A stretch of 64,000 nucleotides of DNA, from positions 1 through 64,000 of the forward strand of contig JBBRVW010000020.1 of the NCBI GenBank assembly GCA_038246545.1, read 5' to 3'. The DNA is from JBBRVW01 sp038246545. Lineage in GTDB: Bacteria > Actinomycetota > Actinomycetes > JACCUZ01. Shown here piece by piece: positions 17,104 to 26,076 of the stretch. Under the pieces are notes generated by a model. It worked only from the letters and a program-made list of their open reading frames with translations, did no database searches and was not told the origin of the DNA. The translations under genes were made by a program, and so were the position numbers. Numbering within the stretch: the first letter of the stretch is position 1; every line of letters starts with the position of its first letter.

Positions 17104-18234
17104 GTGTGGGACCTCGTCGTCGTCGGTGCCGGGCCGGCCGGCGCGACGGCCGCGGTGGCGGCCCTCCGGCGGCGGCCGGACGCGCAGGTGCTGCTGCTGG
17201 ACCGCGACGACTTCCCGCGGGACAAGTCCTGCGGCGACGGCGTCGCACCGCACGCCCTGGACGTGCTGACGGAGCTGGGTGTGGACCTCCTTCGCGGCGA
17301 CGTGCCCGTGGACCGGCTCCGGCTCGGCTTCCCCGACGGTCCGCGCGTCGCGGGCCGGATGCGCCGACCCGCCTACGTCGTGCCGCGCGCCGAGCTGGAC
17401 GCCCGGCTGGTGGCGGCAGCGGTCGATGCCGGTGCGGTCCTGCGGCGCGCCCGGGTCCGGACGCTGGAACGACGCGGCGACCACGTGCTCGTCGGCGGCG
17501 AGCCGGCCCGGGTCGTGGTCGGGGCAGACGGCGCCAACGGCGTGACCCGGCGCCTCGCCGGAGTCGCCGCCCCGACGGCGGGGACCGTCGCCGTGGCGAT
17601 CCGCGGGTACGCGCCGGTGCGACCGGACCTCGCCGGCGAGCAGGCGATCGTCTTCGCGCCCGTCGGCTGGCCGGCGTACGCCTGGTCGTTCCCGGTCGGT
17701 GACGGCCGGGCCAACGTCGGCTATGGCGAGCTCGTCAGGCCCGGCCGCGACCTCAGCCGCCGTCACCTGCTGGACCGGCTCGACGACCTCCTGCCGGGCT
17801 GCGCTGCAGCTACGAGCGGCTGGCGGGCGCACCACCTGCCTTTGTCGTCGGGCCGGCCGCGCCAGCCCGACGGCCGGGTGCTGCTCGCCGGTGACGCGCT
17901 CTCGCTGGTGAACCCGATGACGGGGGAGGGCATCTACTACGCCGTGCTCTCGGGCTCGCTCGCCGGTGCCGGCGCGGTGGCCGACGACGGCATCGACCCC
18001 GGTCGCGCCTATCGCCGGGCGCTGCAGCGGGATCTCGGGCGGCACCTGCGGCACACCGACCTGGCCGCCCGGCTGGCCCGCACGCACCGGGTCGTGGCGG
18101 CGGGGGTCGACGCAGCGGCCAGGGACCCCCGGGCCTTCGACGCCCTCGTGGAGCTCGGCCTCGGTCGTGGCCTGCTCGGCCCGCGGCTGCTCGGCGGTCT
18201 CAGCCGCGCCCTGGTCCGACCGTCCGTGTCGTAA
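17104..18234 (+). CDS. Geranylgeranyl reductase family flavoprotein
   Basis: The 376-residue FAD-dependent enzyme has an N-terminal Rossmann motif (LVVVGAGPAGATAAVAAL) and DFPRDKSCGDGVAPHALDVL. It also has the diagnostic membrane-lipid motif AYAWSFPVGDGRANVGYGEL (YxWxFPxGxxxNVG) and the C-terminal FAD motif LLAGDALSLVNPMTGEGIYY. The family saturates isoprenoid chains such as those of menaquinone or geranylgeranyl groups. The GTG at 17104 places the FAD motif directly at the N-terminus. The short S4 gene follows after ten nt. Confidence 0.9.
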   Translation: MWDLVVVGAGPAGATAAVAALRRRPDAQVLLLDRDDFPRDKSCGDGVAPHALDVLTELGVDLLRGDVPVDRLRLGFPDGPRVAGRMRRPAYVVPRAELDARLVAAAVDAGAVLRRARVRTLERRGDHVLVGGEPARVVVGADGANGVTRRLAGVAAPTAGTVAVAIRGYAPVRPDLAGEQAIVFAPVGWPAYAWSFPVGDGRANVGYGELVRPGRDLSRRHLLDRLDDLLPGCAAATSGWRAHHLPLSSGRPRQPDGRVLLAGDALSLVNPMTGEGIYYAVLSGSLAGAGAVADDGIDPGRAYRRALQRDLGRHLRHTDLAARLARTHRVVAAGVDAAARDPRAFDALVELGLGRGLLGPRLLGGLSRALVRPSVS

Positions 18235-18244
18235 CGTGACCGGG

Positions 18245-18448
18245 GTGGACGTCGAGGTGGGAGAGCGCGGCATCCGGCTCGGCCAGCTGCTCAAGCTGGT
18301 GAGCCTCGTCGAGTCCGGTGGTGCTGCGCGGGCGCTGCTCGAGTCCGGCGAGGTGCGGGTCAACGGCGAGGTCGAGACCCGCCGCGGACGTCAGCTCGCG
18401 GTGGGCGACGTGGTCGACGCGGCGGGGGACCGGGTGGCACTCACCTGA
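18245..18448 (+). CDS. S4-domain RNA-binding protein (YbcJ type)
   Basis: The 67-residue protein is a single S4 RNA-binding domain. The sequence [20 protein letters not shown] followed by [20 protein letters not shown] is the classic S4 motif (GxVxVNGxxExxRGRxL). Such small proteins bind structured RNA, usually ribosomal. The GTG at 18245 sits seven nt after a TAACGT box (18232-18237) that straddles the stop of the upstream reductase gene. An alternative in-frame GTG is at 18236. Confidence 0.85.
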   Translation: MDVEVGERGIRLGQLLKLVSLVESGGAARALLESGEVRVNGEVETRRGRQLAVGDVVDAAGDRVALT

Positions 18449-18489
18449 GGTCGAACCGCCCGGATGGTGTCTTCCGGCCCAGATCCTGC

Positions 18490-18495
18490 TAGCGT
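18490..18495 (+). promoter_or_regulatory. Cold-shock gene -10 box, long leader
   Basis: TAGCGT at 18490-18495 would start transcription near 18502. This gives the cold-shock gene a leader of about 160 nt, as is common for cold-shock mRNAs. Confidence 0.4.
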
Positions 18496-18537
18496 TCTCC
18501 GTGGTTGCAGTTTGCATTTCCCCGTACGTTTCTGACG

Positions 18538-18561
18538 CCCGCGGATTTCTGACACCGCGGG
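18538..18561 (+). terminator. Leader hairpin upstream of the cold-shock gene
   Basis: CCCGCGG (18538-18544) pairs with CCGCGGG (18555-18561) across a ten-nt loop, followed by the pyrimidine-rich CCTTTCTGT. It could end transcription from the S4 gene. If the TAGCGT promoter is used, it forms a hairpin in the cold-shock leader. Confidence 0.45.
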
Positions 18562-18665
18562 CCTTTCTGTCCCCCCGACTTTCAGCCGGGAAGCAGGACG
18601 GTCCACGAGCAGCCCGAGTTCGCACTGTTCGCGTGCTCGACCGTTCCGTACAAGGAGACAGCAAC

Positions 18666-18869
18666 ATGGCTCAGGGCACCGTGAAGTGGTTCAACGCCGA
18701 GAAGGGCTTCGGCTTCATCGCTCAGGACGGCGGAGGTGCCGACGTCTTCGTGCACTTCTCGGCCATCCAGGGCGACGGCTACAAGTCGCTCGACGAGAAC
18801 CAGCGCGTGGAGTTCGACATCACCCAGGGCCAGCGCGGCCCGCAGGCGGAGTCGGTCCGCCCGGTCTGA
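18666..18869 (+). CDS. cspA: Cold shock protein (CspA family)
   Basis: The 67-residue cold-shock domain protein has [15 protein letters not shown] (RNP1-type KGFGFI) and [17 protein letters not shown] (RNP2-type VFVHF), followed by [20 protein letters not shown]. It binds single-stranded nucleic acid and acts as an RNA chaperone in the cytosol. The ATG at 18666 has an AGGAG-type ribosome-binding site about nine nt upstream. The gene has its own long leader and a strong terminator, so it is probably monocistronic. Confidence 0.97.
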   Translation: MAQGTVKWFNAEKGFGFIAQDGGGADVFVHFSAIQGDGYKSLDENQRVEFDITQGQRGPQAESVRPV

Positions 18870-18880
18870 CCCCAGACACC

Positions 18881-18914
18881 CGAAGGCCCCCGTCGTTCGC
18901 GGCGGGGGCCTTCG
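18881..18914 (+). terminator. Intrinsic terminator of the cold-shock gene
   Basis: An 11-bp stem pairs CGAAGGCCCCC (18881-18891) with GGGGGCCTTCG (18904-18914), twelve nt after the cold-shock stop codon. There is no U tract, as is usual in high-GC actinobacteria. Confidence 0.75.
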
Positions 18915-18979
18915 ACGTTCCCGGCACTGGCTGCAGCTGCCGCCTGGGCTGCCCTGACGGCACGACATATCCTCCCGGG

Positions 18980-19075
18980 GTGCCCGTCGAGTGCGAGAAG
19001 GCGGCGATCAGCGCCGGTGGCTGCTCGCACCTCCATGCGGCCCGCACGCTCCCGTCGCCCGTCGCGGGCTGCTGA
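18980..19075 (+). CDS. Possible leaderless 31-residue upstream ORF
   Basis: TATCCT (18968-18973) is followed six nt later by GTG and a 31-codon frame (VPVECEKAAISAGGCSHLHA and on, with Cys at 5, 15 and 31). The frame stops three nt before the GTG of the NagZ-like gene and is in the same frame. It may be a translated leader peptide. Leaderless Cys-containing leader ORFs are known in actinobacteria. Chance is not excluded. Confidence 0.35.
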   Translation: MPVECEKAAISAGGCSHLHAARTLPSPVAGC

Positions 19076-19078
19076 GCC

Positions 19079-20542
19079 GTGTCGACCCTGGACCAGCTGG
19101 CGCACCGCGTCGTGATGGGCGCCTTCCCGGGGCCGGACCTGCCGTCCTGGGCAGCATGTCTGCTCGACGACGGCCTGGGCTCCATCTGCCTGTTCGGCTC
19201 CAACGTCCGCTCGGCCGGCGACCTGCTCCGGCTCACCACCGACCTGCACGACCGCGCACCCGACCTGCTCGTCGCCACCGACGAGGAGGGCGGCGACGTC
19301 ACGCGGTTGCACGCGCGCGACGGATCGCCGCACCCCGGAAATGCCGCGCTGGGTGCGGTCGACGACACCGCGCTCACCGAGCGGGTGGCCCGGGCGATCG
19401 GCGCGGAGCTCCTCGCGGCCGGCGTCGACCTCGACCTGGCACCCGTCGTGGACGCGAACACCAACCCGCGCAACCCGGTCATCGGTGTGCGCAGCTTCGG
19501 CGCCGACCCGGCCCTGGTCGCACGGCACGCGGCGGCGTACGTCATGGGTCTCCAGTCGGCCGGCGTCGGTGCCTGCGTCAAGCACTTCCCGGGTCACGGC
19601 GACACCGCGCTCGACTCGCACCTGGCGCTGCCGGTCGTCGACACGGCGCCGGACGTGCTGCGGACCAGGGAGCTGGTGCCGTTCGCCGCGGCGGTCGCCG
19701 CCGGGGCGCTCGCGGTGATGACCTCGCACGTGCTGCTGCCTGCGCTCGACGCCGGCCTGCCGGCCACCCTGTCGCCGTCGGTGCTGCGCGTGCTGCGCGA
19801 CGACCTGGGCTTCCACGGTCTCGTCGTCACCGACGCCGTCGACATGCGCGGCGCGAGCGCCGGCCGGGGTGAGCCCGCTGCCGCTGTCCTAGCGCTCGCG
19901 GCGGGGTGCGACCTGGTCTGCCTGGGCGCGGACAAGGACGCCGGGCTGCACGACGCCGTGGTCGCGGCCGTCGTCGGCGCCGTCCGGTCCGGCGCTCTGC
20001 CCGAGGCCAGGCTCGTCGAGGCAGCCGAGCGGGTGCTCGCGGCGAGCGGCGCGGCGCGCCGGCTCCGCGAGGCGGCGGCGCCGTGGACCGACGACGGCTC
20101 CTCCGCCACCGCCGCGCGTGCCGCGCTGCGCCTGGTCGGCCGGCTGCCCGCGGTGTCCGAGCTGGCCGATGCGCCGGTGCTGCGGCTCCGGACCGGCAGC
20201 ACCATCGCCACCGGGGACGTCCCGTGGGGACTGCCCACACCCCGGACCGTCGTCGATGTGCTCGAGTCGACGCCGTACGCCGAGGTGCGGGCAGCCGCCG
20301 GCACCGGTCCGGTGATCGCCCTGGTGCGCGGGCCGCACCGACACCCGTGGGCGCTCGAGGTGCTGCACGCACTGCACCGGGACGTCGCGCAGCTCGTCAC
20401 CGTCGACATGGGCTGGCCCGGCGAGCTGGAGCTGCCAGGTGCCGCCGTGGTGTTCACCTACGGCGCCGGGCGGGCCAACGGGGCCGCGCTGTCCGAGCTG
20501 CTGGCCGGCCGCCGACCGGCGGCCGGGGCAAGGACCCGGTGA
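19079..20542 (+). CDS. nagZ: GH3 beta-N-acetylhexosaminidase (NagZ-like)
   Basis: The 487-residue glycoside hydrolase family 3 protein has the NagZ active-site pattern. LLVATDEEGGDVTRLHARDG comes first, then DLDLAPVVDANTNPRNPVIG, then GVGACVKHFPGHGDTALDSH (KHFPGHG, about 160-175) with the catalytic His loop. The nucleophile Asp lies in GLVVTDAVDMRGASAGRGEP. NagZ enzymes remove N-acetylglucosamine during peptidoglycan recycling. The C-terminal 130 residues form an extra domain absent from short NagZ. No signal peptide is evident, so it is probably cytosolic. The GTG at 19079 directly follows a small leader ORF. Confidence 0.88.
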   Translation: MSTLDQLAHRVVMGAFPGPDLPSWAACLLDDGLGSICLFGSNVRSAGDLLRLTTDLHDRAPDLLVATDEEGGDVTRLHARDGSPHPGNAALGAVDDTALTERVARAIGAELLAAGVDLDLAPVVDANTNPRNPVIGVRSFGADPALVARHAAAYVMGLQSAGVGACVKHFPGHGDTALDSHLALPVVDTAPDVLRTRELVPFAAAVAAGALAVMTSHVLLPALDAGLPATLSPSVLRVLRDDLGFHGLVVTDAVDMRGASAGRGEPAAAVLALAAGCDLVCLGADKDAGLHDAVVAAVVGAVRSGALPEARLVEAAERVLAASGAARRLREAAAPWTDDGSSATAARAALRLVGRLPAVSELADAPVLRLRTGSTIATGDVPWGLPTPRTVVDVLESTPYAEVRAAAGTGPVIALVRGPHRHPWALEVLHALHRDVAQLVTVDMGWPGELELPGAAVVFTYGAGRANGAALSELLAGRRPAAGARTR

Positions 20543-20632
20543 GACGGCTCGGCGTCGGCGGCCGCCCGGCCGTCGCGGGCTTCGTCGACCTCCAGGTCAC
20601 CGGCTGCACCAGGTGTCGACCCCGGTGCAGCC

Positions 20633-22341
20633 CTACGATCCGGCGAGCACCGTGCTGCTGATGACCTGGCCCACGTGGCCGGGCGCGTCAGACACGGTCG
20701 ATGCGACCAGGCGGAGGTGGCTCCAGCCCCGCAGCGCAGGCTCGCCGGCGACGACGGCGAACACGGCGCGTGAGCGCTGCGGCTCGTCCTGGTCGCTGAT
20801 CACGTCGACCTGCGCCCGGACCCGGTCCGGCGGGACCCAGGGCATCAGCCGGCGCAGGTCGACCCGGCGGCGCCGACCGGCCGGGTCGACCCCGACCACC
20901 TCGATCACTGGACGCACCCATGCGTGGTCGCCGGCGAACGTCGGGTAGATCGCCATCGGCCACGCGGTCTCGGCGTGGACGGAGGCGGCCCACAGCATCC
21001 CCGCGAGAAGGGTCGCCCCGACCAACGCCGGCGCGCGGTGGCCGCTGGACACCGACACGGGGGCAGGCTCCGGGAGCCGTTCGACCGAGCAGACGCGACG
21101 CGCCGACACCGCTGCGTAGACCCGGTTGCCCAGCCGCACGACCGGCCGCAGGTAGAGGACCGGCAGTGCGGGCCACAGCACGGGCACCCGCCAGGCCAGC
21201 AGCCGGTAGGCGCCGAACCCTTCGGCGCTGCGCTCGTGCAGCCTCGCGGTCACGGTGTCGGGACCGCCGTCGACCCCCAGGTAGACCACCAGGCCGGGGA
21301 GAGTGACCGCGTTGAGCACCGCTACGGCGCGGCGGCACATGCGGCACTGGGCGTCGAAGCGGAACGTGAGCAGTCCGCGGCTGAGGGCGGCTCGGTCGGC
21401 CAGCCACTGCCAGTTGACGAAGGACAGGTAGAGCACCTGGAGCCACAGGAACGGGATCCGGAGCACGAGCCAGGTCATGTTGTGGAACACCAGTCCCAAC
21501 CCGGCCGCGACCCGCCGGGTGCGGTGGTCGAGGACGAGCAGGATGAATGTGAGCTCGAAGGCCATCGTCCCGAGGCCCCACAGGACGAGCAGGGGGCCCG
21601 GCCCGGCGGCGTCGAAGAACGGGTGCCAGCCGCCCAGCTCGAACCACTTGCCGTACATGATCCCGCGCATGTTGTGCGGTGAGGCCCCCACTCCAGACCC
21701 GTGGAGCCGTACTTGTACAGGCCGGGAAGGAGGTAGATCCCGCCCATGACCAGCCAGATGACCCGCAGCGGCGCCGAGTACCGACGGGCCGCCGGCGGGC
21801 TCTGCAGGTGCTGGTCCGGCCGCCGCCAGGCCCGGACAACCGCGTCCAGCGAGAGCACGTCGCTCGAGCGGGCCGCGACGAGGACCAGTGCGACCCACAC
21901 CACCACGTGGTAGTGGATCACCTTGCCGAACAGCTGAGGAACAGTCAGGTAGTAGCCCGCCGACAGGACGAACACCAGTGCGGACGTGCGGGTGAGGAAC
22001 CCGAGTGTCGCGGTGACCGACGCGACGATCGCGACGACCAGGGCGACGTGCACCAGCTGCGGGGTCACCGGCAGGTGCGGTGCGACGGCACGCATCCCCA
22101 CCGGCGGAGCCATGAGGGCGTCCGGCAGGGCCGCGTAGCGCCGCACCACCGACTCGGGTGTCGCTGCCAAGGGAAGGGCGCTGGCGAAGAACAGCACCCG
22201 GAAGACGGCCAGGTTCAGTGCGGGACCCGGTTCGGTGAGGAACCGGCGAACCGTGCGGAGCGCCGCATGCCGGCCGCGGCCCAGAGCGGTGGCAGCGACG
22301 ACGGCGGCGACGAGCGCGACGGCGATCGACGCCGTCCTCAT
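20633..22341 (-). pseudogene. HTTM-DCC fusion membrane protein, frameshifted
   Basis: The gene starts with ATG at 22341 (MRTASIAVALVAAVVAATAL) and encodes an HTTM membrane domain of the vitamin-K-dependent-carboxylase-like type, up to YLLPGLYKYGSTGLEWG. The frame then changes at the C5 run 21685-21689. The second frame continues as SPHNMRGIMYGKWFELGGWH, more membrane helices and a DCC-type thioredoxin-like domain (FRFDAQCRMCRRAVAVLNAV with CxxC), ending at 20633. Restoring one base gives one protein of about 569 residues. Since the only lesion is in a homopolymer, a sequencing error is quite possible. Confidence 0.75.
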
Positions 22342-22593
22342 GGCGCGACGCCGACCCGACGGGCTCGCCGCCGGGTCGCTGGCTCGGCGACGACCCGCAC
22401 GCCCGCACGCTAGCCACCGGGCCACCGGGCCACTGGAGCGCAGGCGTTCGGACCGTCGGGCTCCGGCCCGCGGCCCCGGGTGACCTGACCTTTCTCGCTG
22501 ACTTCCTTCCCAGGCATTGCCGTCGATCCCGCTGGTGCGCGTTGCTGGTACCCGGAACCTGGCACCCGGCGCCGGACGAGCGAGGAGACACCC

Positions 22594-23151
22594 ATGAACG
22601 ACAGGCACGCCGAGCTCTGCGGCTCACCGAAGTGGGCCGAGTACATCGCGACCGAGGTCCTGCCCTCCGCCGTGGGCGAGCTGGAGCTGGGTGACGAGGT
22701 GCTCGAGATCGGCCCCGGCTACGGCGCCTCGACCCGGGTGCTCGTCGACGCCGTGCCGCGGCTCACCGCCCTCGAGGTCGACGCCCGGCTGGCCGAGGAC
22801 CTTGCCGTCGGCTACCCGCAGGTCGAGGTGGTGCACGGTAGCGGCGACGCACTTCCCTTCGACGACGGGCGGTTCACCGCCGTCGTGTGCTTCACGATGC
22901 TCCACCACGTCGACTCGGCCGAGCGGCAGGACCGGCTCTTCGCCGAGGCTCGGCGGGTGCTCGCCGACGGTGGTGTCTTCGCGGGCTCCGACAGCACGGC
23001 GACCGAGGGACGGCGCGGCTTCCACGCGGGGGACACCGACGTCCCTGTCGATCCCGACGACCTGCCTCGGCGGCTGACCGGAGCCGGCTTCCGGGACGTG
23101 TCCGTCGCGGTCCCCGACCCGGAGTGGTTCACGTTCGTCGCCCGGCCGTAG
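22594..23151 (+). CDS. Class I SAM-dependent methyltransferase
   Basis: The 185-residue methyltransferase of the Methyltransf_11 type has motif I EVLEIGPGYGASTRVLVDAV (about 36-55), the acidic residue in LTALEVDARLAEDL, motif GSGDALPFDDGRFTAVVCFT and post-motif FAEARRVLADGGVFAGSDST. It transfers methyl groups from S-adenosylmethionine, and the acceptor is unknown. The ATG at 22594 is preceded by GAGGAG about nine nt upstream. It is divergent from the HTTM gene. Confidence 0.9.
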   Translation: MNDRHAELCGSPKWAEYIATEVLPSAVGELELGDEVLEIGPGYGASTRVLVDAVPRLTALEVDARLAEDLAVGYPQVEVVHGSGDALPFDDGRFTAVVCFTMLHHVDSAERQDRLFAEARRVLADGGVFAGSDSTATEGRRGFHAGDTDVPVDPDDLPRRLTGAGFRDVSVAVPDPEWFTFVARP

Positions 23152-23215
23152 CGGCAACCGCCCGAGGAGCGGGGTCGCTTGCCAGCGCGGCACGGCCCGG
23201 CGAGACTCGCGGACC

Positions 23216-23818
23216 GTGCCGTCGGGACCCGATCACCAGCGCCGGCCGGTGCGCCCCACCCGGGACGACCTACGGGCCGCGGCCGGCCTGCTCGTCGACC
23301 CGGTGGTCACGCCGGGGCTGCGCGTGCTGTTCTGCGGCATCAACCCGGGCCTGTACACCGCCTGGGCCGGGCACCACTTCGCCCGGCCGGGCAACCGGTT
23401 CTGGCCGGCCCTGCACCGCTCCGGCTTCACCCCGCGCCTGCTCGCGCCCGCCGAGCAGGGTGAGCTGCTCGCCCTCGGGCTGGGGATCACCAACGTCGTG
23501 GCCCGGGCCACCGCGACGGCCGCCGAGCTGGACCGGGCCGAGCTGCGGGCCGGCGGCGAGGAGCTGGTCGCGTTCGTGCGCCGGTGGCGGCCGGCGTACC
23601 TCGCGGTGCTGGGGGTGACCGCCTACCGGGCGGCCTTCGACACACCGAGGGCCGCCGTGGGCGAGCAGCCGGCGTTGGGCACGACCCGGGTCTGGGTGCT
23701 GCCCAACCCCAGCGGGCTCAACGCGCACTGGCAGCCACCCGCGCTGGCCGCCGAGTTCGCCGCCTTCCGCGCCGTGGTCGAGCAGACGCACCCGTCGCCG
23801 TGGCGGGGCCCAGGGTGA
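23216..23818 (+). CDS. mug: G/U mismatch-specific DNA glycosylase
   Basis: The 200-residue Mug/TDG-type uracil-DNA glycosylase has the active-site motif LRVLFCGINPGLYTAWAGHH (GINPG, about 38-50), HFARPGNRFWPAL, and the C-terminal VWVLPNPSGLNAHW (NPSGLNAH). It removes U or T from G:U and G:T mismatches for base-excision repair. The GTG at 23216 gives a short N-terminal tail ahead of the conserved RPTRDDLRAA. It is followed by a convergent gene. Confidence 0.93.
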   Translation: MPSGPDHQRRPVRPTRDDLRAAAGLLVDPVVTPGLRVLFCGINPGLYTAWAGHHFARPGNRFWPALHRSGFTPRLLAPAEQGELLALGLGITNVVARATATAAELDRAELRAGGEELVAFVRRWRPAYLAVLGVTAYRAAFDTPRAAVGEQPALGTTRVWVLPNPSGLNAHWQPPALAAEFAAFRAVVEQTHPSPWRGPG

Positions 23819-23891
23819 CGGCTGTGAGACACCCGGTCGCCCTCGACGATCAGGCCCGTGTCCCCGATGTCCACCGTCGCGGGCGGTGAGG

Positions 23892-25073
23892 CTAGCCGGT
23901 GGGAGGAGCCGTGTCCGGCGGCCCGCCCGCCGTCACCTCCCCGGAGGGTGGCCCGACCGAAAGGGTCGAGGCTGCCCAGAGGGGCTCGACGTGGGCGCCC
24001 AGCACGTCGTCGTACAGGTCGTCGTCGAACGTCTTCACGAGGATCTCGTCGTTGACGTAGTTGGCGTCGTGGTTGAGGTTGTGCGACCCGCTGAGCACGA
24101 CCTTGCGCGGCGCCCGTGAGACGCCGTGCCGGGAGTGCAGCAGCCCGAGCTTGTCGTGGGTGTTCGCCCGGCGCAGCTCGACGCCGCCCGCGACCAGCCG
24201 TCGCGCCACCTCGGGGCCGAGGAGGTCAGGGTCGGCACCGGCGAGGACGCGCACCCGGCCGCCGGCGGCGGCGATCCGGGTCAGCTGGTCGGCGACGGGC
24301 AGCCGGTCGTCGGTGAACCTGGCGTGCACCAGCACCACCTCGGTCCCCGGTTTCGCGACCACCGACGCCAGCCGGCCGACCCAGAGATCAGAGGTCTGCT
24401 GCGGCGAGCAGAACACCTTCGTCTGCAGCGCCGGGGACGACAGGAAGGAGCCGCGGCCGGTCCCGCAGTCGTAGAAGTCGTTGCGGGGGAAGTGCATCCC
24501 GTCCCACATCAGCTCCCAGAGGCCGGTGCGGAACCCGTCGTGCAGCGTGCGGTCACCGTAGACGGCCACCGCGTTGTTCGCCTTCTGCGTCCCGGAGTGG
24601 TGGCTGACGTTGGCCGAGGACCACCACGACACGTGCTGGCGCAGCGCGCCGTCGGGGTCGCGGGTCGCCGAGAACAGCACGAGCTTGGTGTGCAGGTCGG
24701 AGTTCCGGCCGGTCGACACCGCGCCGAAGTCCGGCCGCCGGCCGCGCACCGCGGAGTCCTTCGCCCCGGACCACCGGTGTCCCGCCCCGAGGCCGTCCGG
24801 CGGCTCGCGGCTCAACCGGGCCGCGACCTCCGCGACGAGGTCGCGGCCGTCGTGCACCACCCGGACGTCGACGCCCCGCGCGGCTGCGGCGACCAACGCG
24901 TCCCGGAAGGCCTCGACGGTCAGCCGGAAGACCGTGGCCCGGATCGTCGCGCCGGGCGGGGTGTCCTCGACCATCCGCACCAGGCGGTCGACCACCGCGG
25001 GGTCCTCGCCGCCGGGAGCGGGCCGGCAGTAGGTCGTCTCGACCGAGAGCCCGTCGCGGCTCCAGAACGCCAC
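23892..25073 (-). CDS. Phospholipase D-like protein with two HKD motifs
   Basis: The 393-residue PLD-superfamily protein has two half-sites, NSDLHTKLVLFSAT...WSSANVS (about 144-170) and NTHDKLGLLHSRH...GSHNLNHDANYVNDE (about 310-350). Each has HxK and an Asn/Ser partner. An N-terminal segment (TIRATVFRLTVEAFRDALVA) and an Asp-rich HDGRDLVAEV are typical. The superfamily includes phospholipases, nucleases and helicase-associated proteins, and no signal peptide is seen. It starts one base downstream of the pafC-like stop, in an operon with two WYL regulators. Confidence 0.85.
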   Translation of the reverse strand: MAFWSRDGLSVETTYCRPAPGGEDPAVVDRLVRMVEDTPPGATIRATVFRLTVEAFRDALVAAAARGVDVRVVHDGRDLVAEVAARLSREPPDGLGAGHRWSGAKDSAVRGRRPDFGAVSTGRNSDLHTKLVLFSATRDPDGALRQHVSWWSSANVSHHSGTQKANNAVAVYGDRTLHDGFRTGLWELMWDGMHFPRNDFYDCGTGRGSFLSSPALQTKVFCSPQQTSDLWVGRLASVVAKPGTEVVLVHARFTDDRLPVADQLTRIAAAGGRVRVLAGADPDLLGPEVARRLVAGGVELRRANTHDKLGLLHSRHGVSRAPRKVVLSGSHNLNHDANYVNDEILVKTFDDDLYDDVLGAHVEPLWAASTLSVGPPSGEVTAGGPPDTAPPTG

Positions 25074-25074
25074 G

Positions 25075-26076
25075 TCAGGCCGAGTGGTGGTCGAGCAGCC
25101 GTTGCGCGGTCCGGGCGCCGGCGGCGGACAGCTCCGCGGGCTGGACGACGAATGCCGAAGGGCCGCAGCACAGCAGCAGCAGACCGAGCCGGTCGTCGAC
25201 CGGCGGCAGCAGGTCGGCCGTCAGGGCCACGTCCCCCTCGTCGTCGTCGGTGACGTGGGTCGACTCGGCGTACCGCTCGACGGCCCAGCGCGCGGTCTGC
25301 GGCACCACCAGCTGCACGGCACGGGCCGCCCGGTTGGCGGCGAGCAGCGTGTCGAGGTCGGCCGGCGGCTCGAAGGGCCGGTCGGTCACCTCGTGCCCGA
25401 CGATCCCGGACACCAGGTAGGTGCGGACCGCCGCGAGGTCGTCCGGTGGTCCGGCGTCGACCTCCCAGCCACGGCGGGTGCGGACCAGCCGGTAGGGCTC
25501 GATCACCCGCTCCCGGGTGCCGGGGTGCCACTGCCGGCTGTACGTGATGCGGACCTGGCGGTGCTCCTCCGCCGCCCGGTGCAGCGCCTGGGCGGTGTCC
25601 GCGCCCCACTGGGCCGCCTCGGGTGCGTCCACCGGGGCCAGCGCTGCCTCGAACGCCTCGACGGCGTCGCGCAGCGCGAGGTTGCCGGGTTCCAGGGCGA
25701 GCAGGTCGACACCGGCGGCGTGCAGGGCGGCCAGCTGAGTGGCGGTGAGGTGGTCGACCCCGAGCTCGTGCTCCGGGTCCGCACCGATGACCCGCACCCA
25801 CTGGGCGTGCGCCGGGACGTCGTCGTCGCCCTCGCCGGGCCGGCCGCCGGCGCCGTCACCCGGCGCGAAGAACTCCACGACGGGCAGGGCGAGGCTGCCG
25901 AGCTCCACGAGGTCGGCGAGGTAGTAGGCCATGAAGACCTCGCGCAGGTCGTCGGCCGCCAGCCCGAGCTCCGTCGCGAGCTCGCTCAGCGGCAGCCCCT
26001 GCGGGTGCAGCTCGAGGATGCCCAGCGCACGGGGGAGCGCGGCGAGCCGGGTGGCGTAGACCGCGACCGGGCTCAC
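25075..26076 (-). CDS. pafC: WYL-domain regulator, PafC-like
   Basis: The 333-residue protein has an N-terminal winged-helix region (ALPRALGILELHPQGLPLSE) and a central WYL-type domain. Its core is degenerate (VRITYSRQWHPGTRERVIEP, then RGWEVDA in place of GWYL). A C-terminal extension follows. PafB and PafC form a heterodimeric activator of DNA-damage genes in actinobacteria, but the classical pair lies beside the proteasome gene pafA, which is not here. This could therefore be a second, PafBC-like pair. The ATG overlaps the upstream stop (ATGA at 26073-26076). Confidence 0.8.
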   Translation of the reverse strand: MSPVAVYATRLAALPRALGILELHPQGLPLSELATELGLAADDLREVFMAYYLADLVELGSLALPVVEFFAPGDGAGGRPGEGDDDVPAHAQWVRVIGADPEHELGVDHLTATQLAALHAAGVDLLALEPGNLALRDAVEAFEAALAPVDAPEAAQWGADTAQALHRAAEEHRQVRITYSRQWHPGTRERVIEPYRLVRTRRGWEVDAGPPDDLAAVRTYLVSGIVGHEVTDRPFEPPADLDTLLAANRAARAVQLVVPQTARWAVERYAESTHVTDDDEGDVALTADLLPPVDDRLGLLLLCCGPSAFVVQPAELSAAGARTAQRLLDHHSA

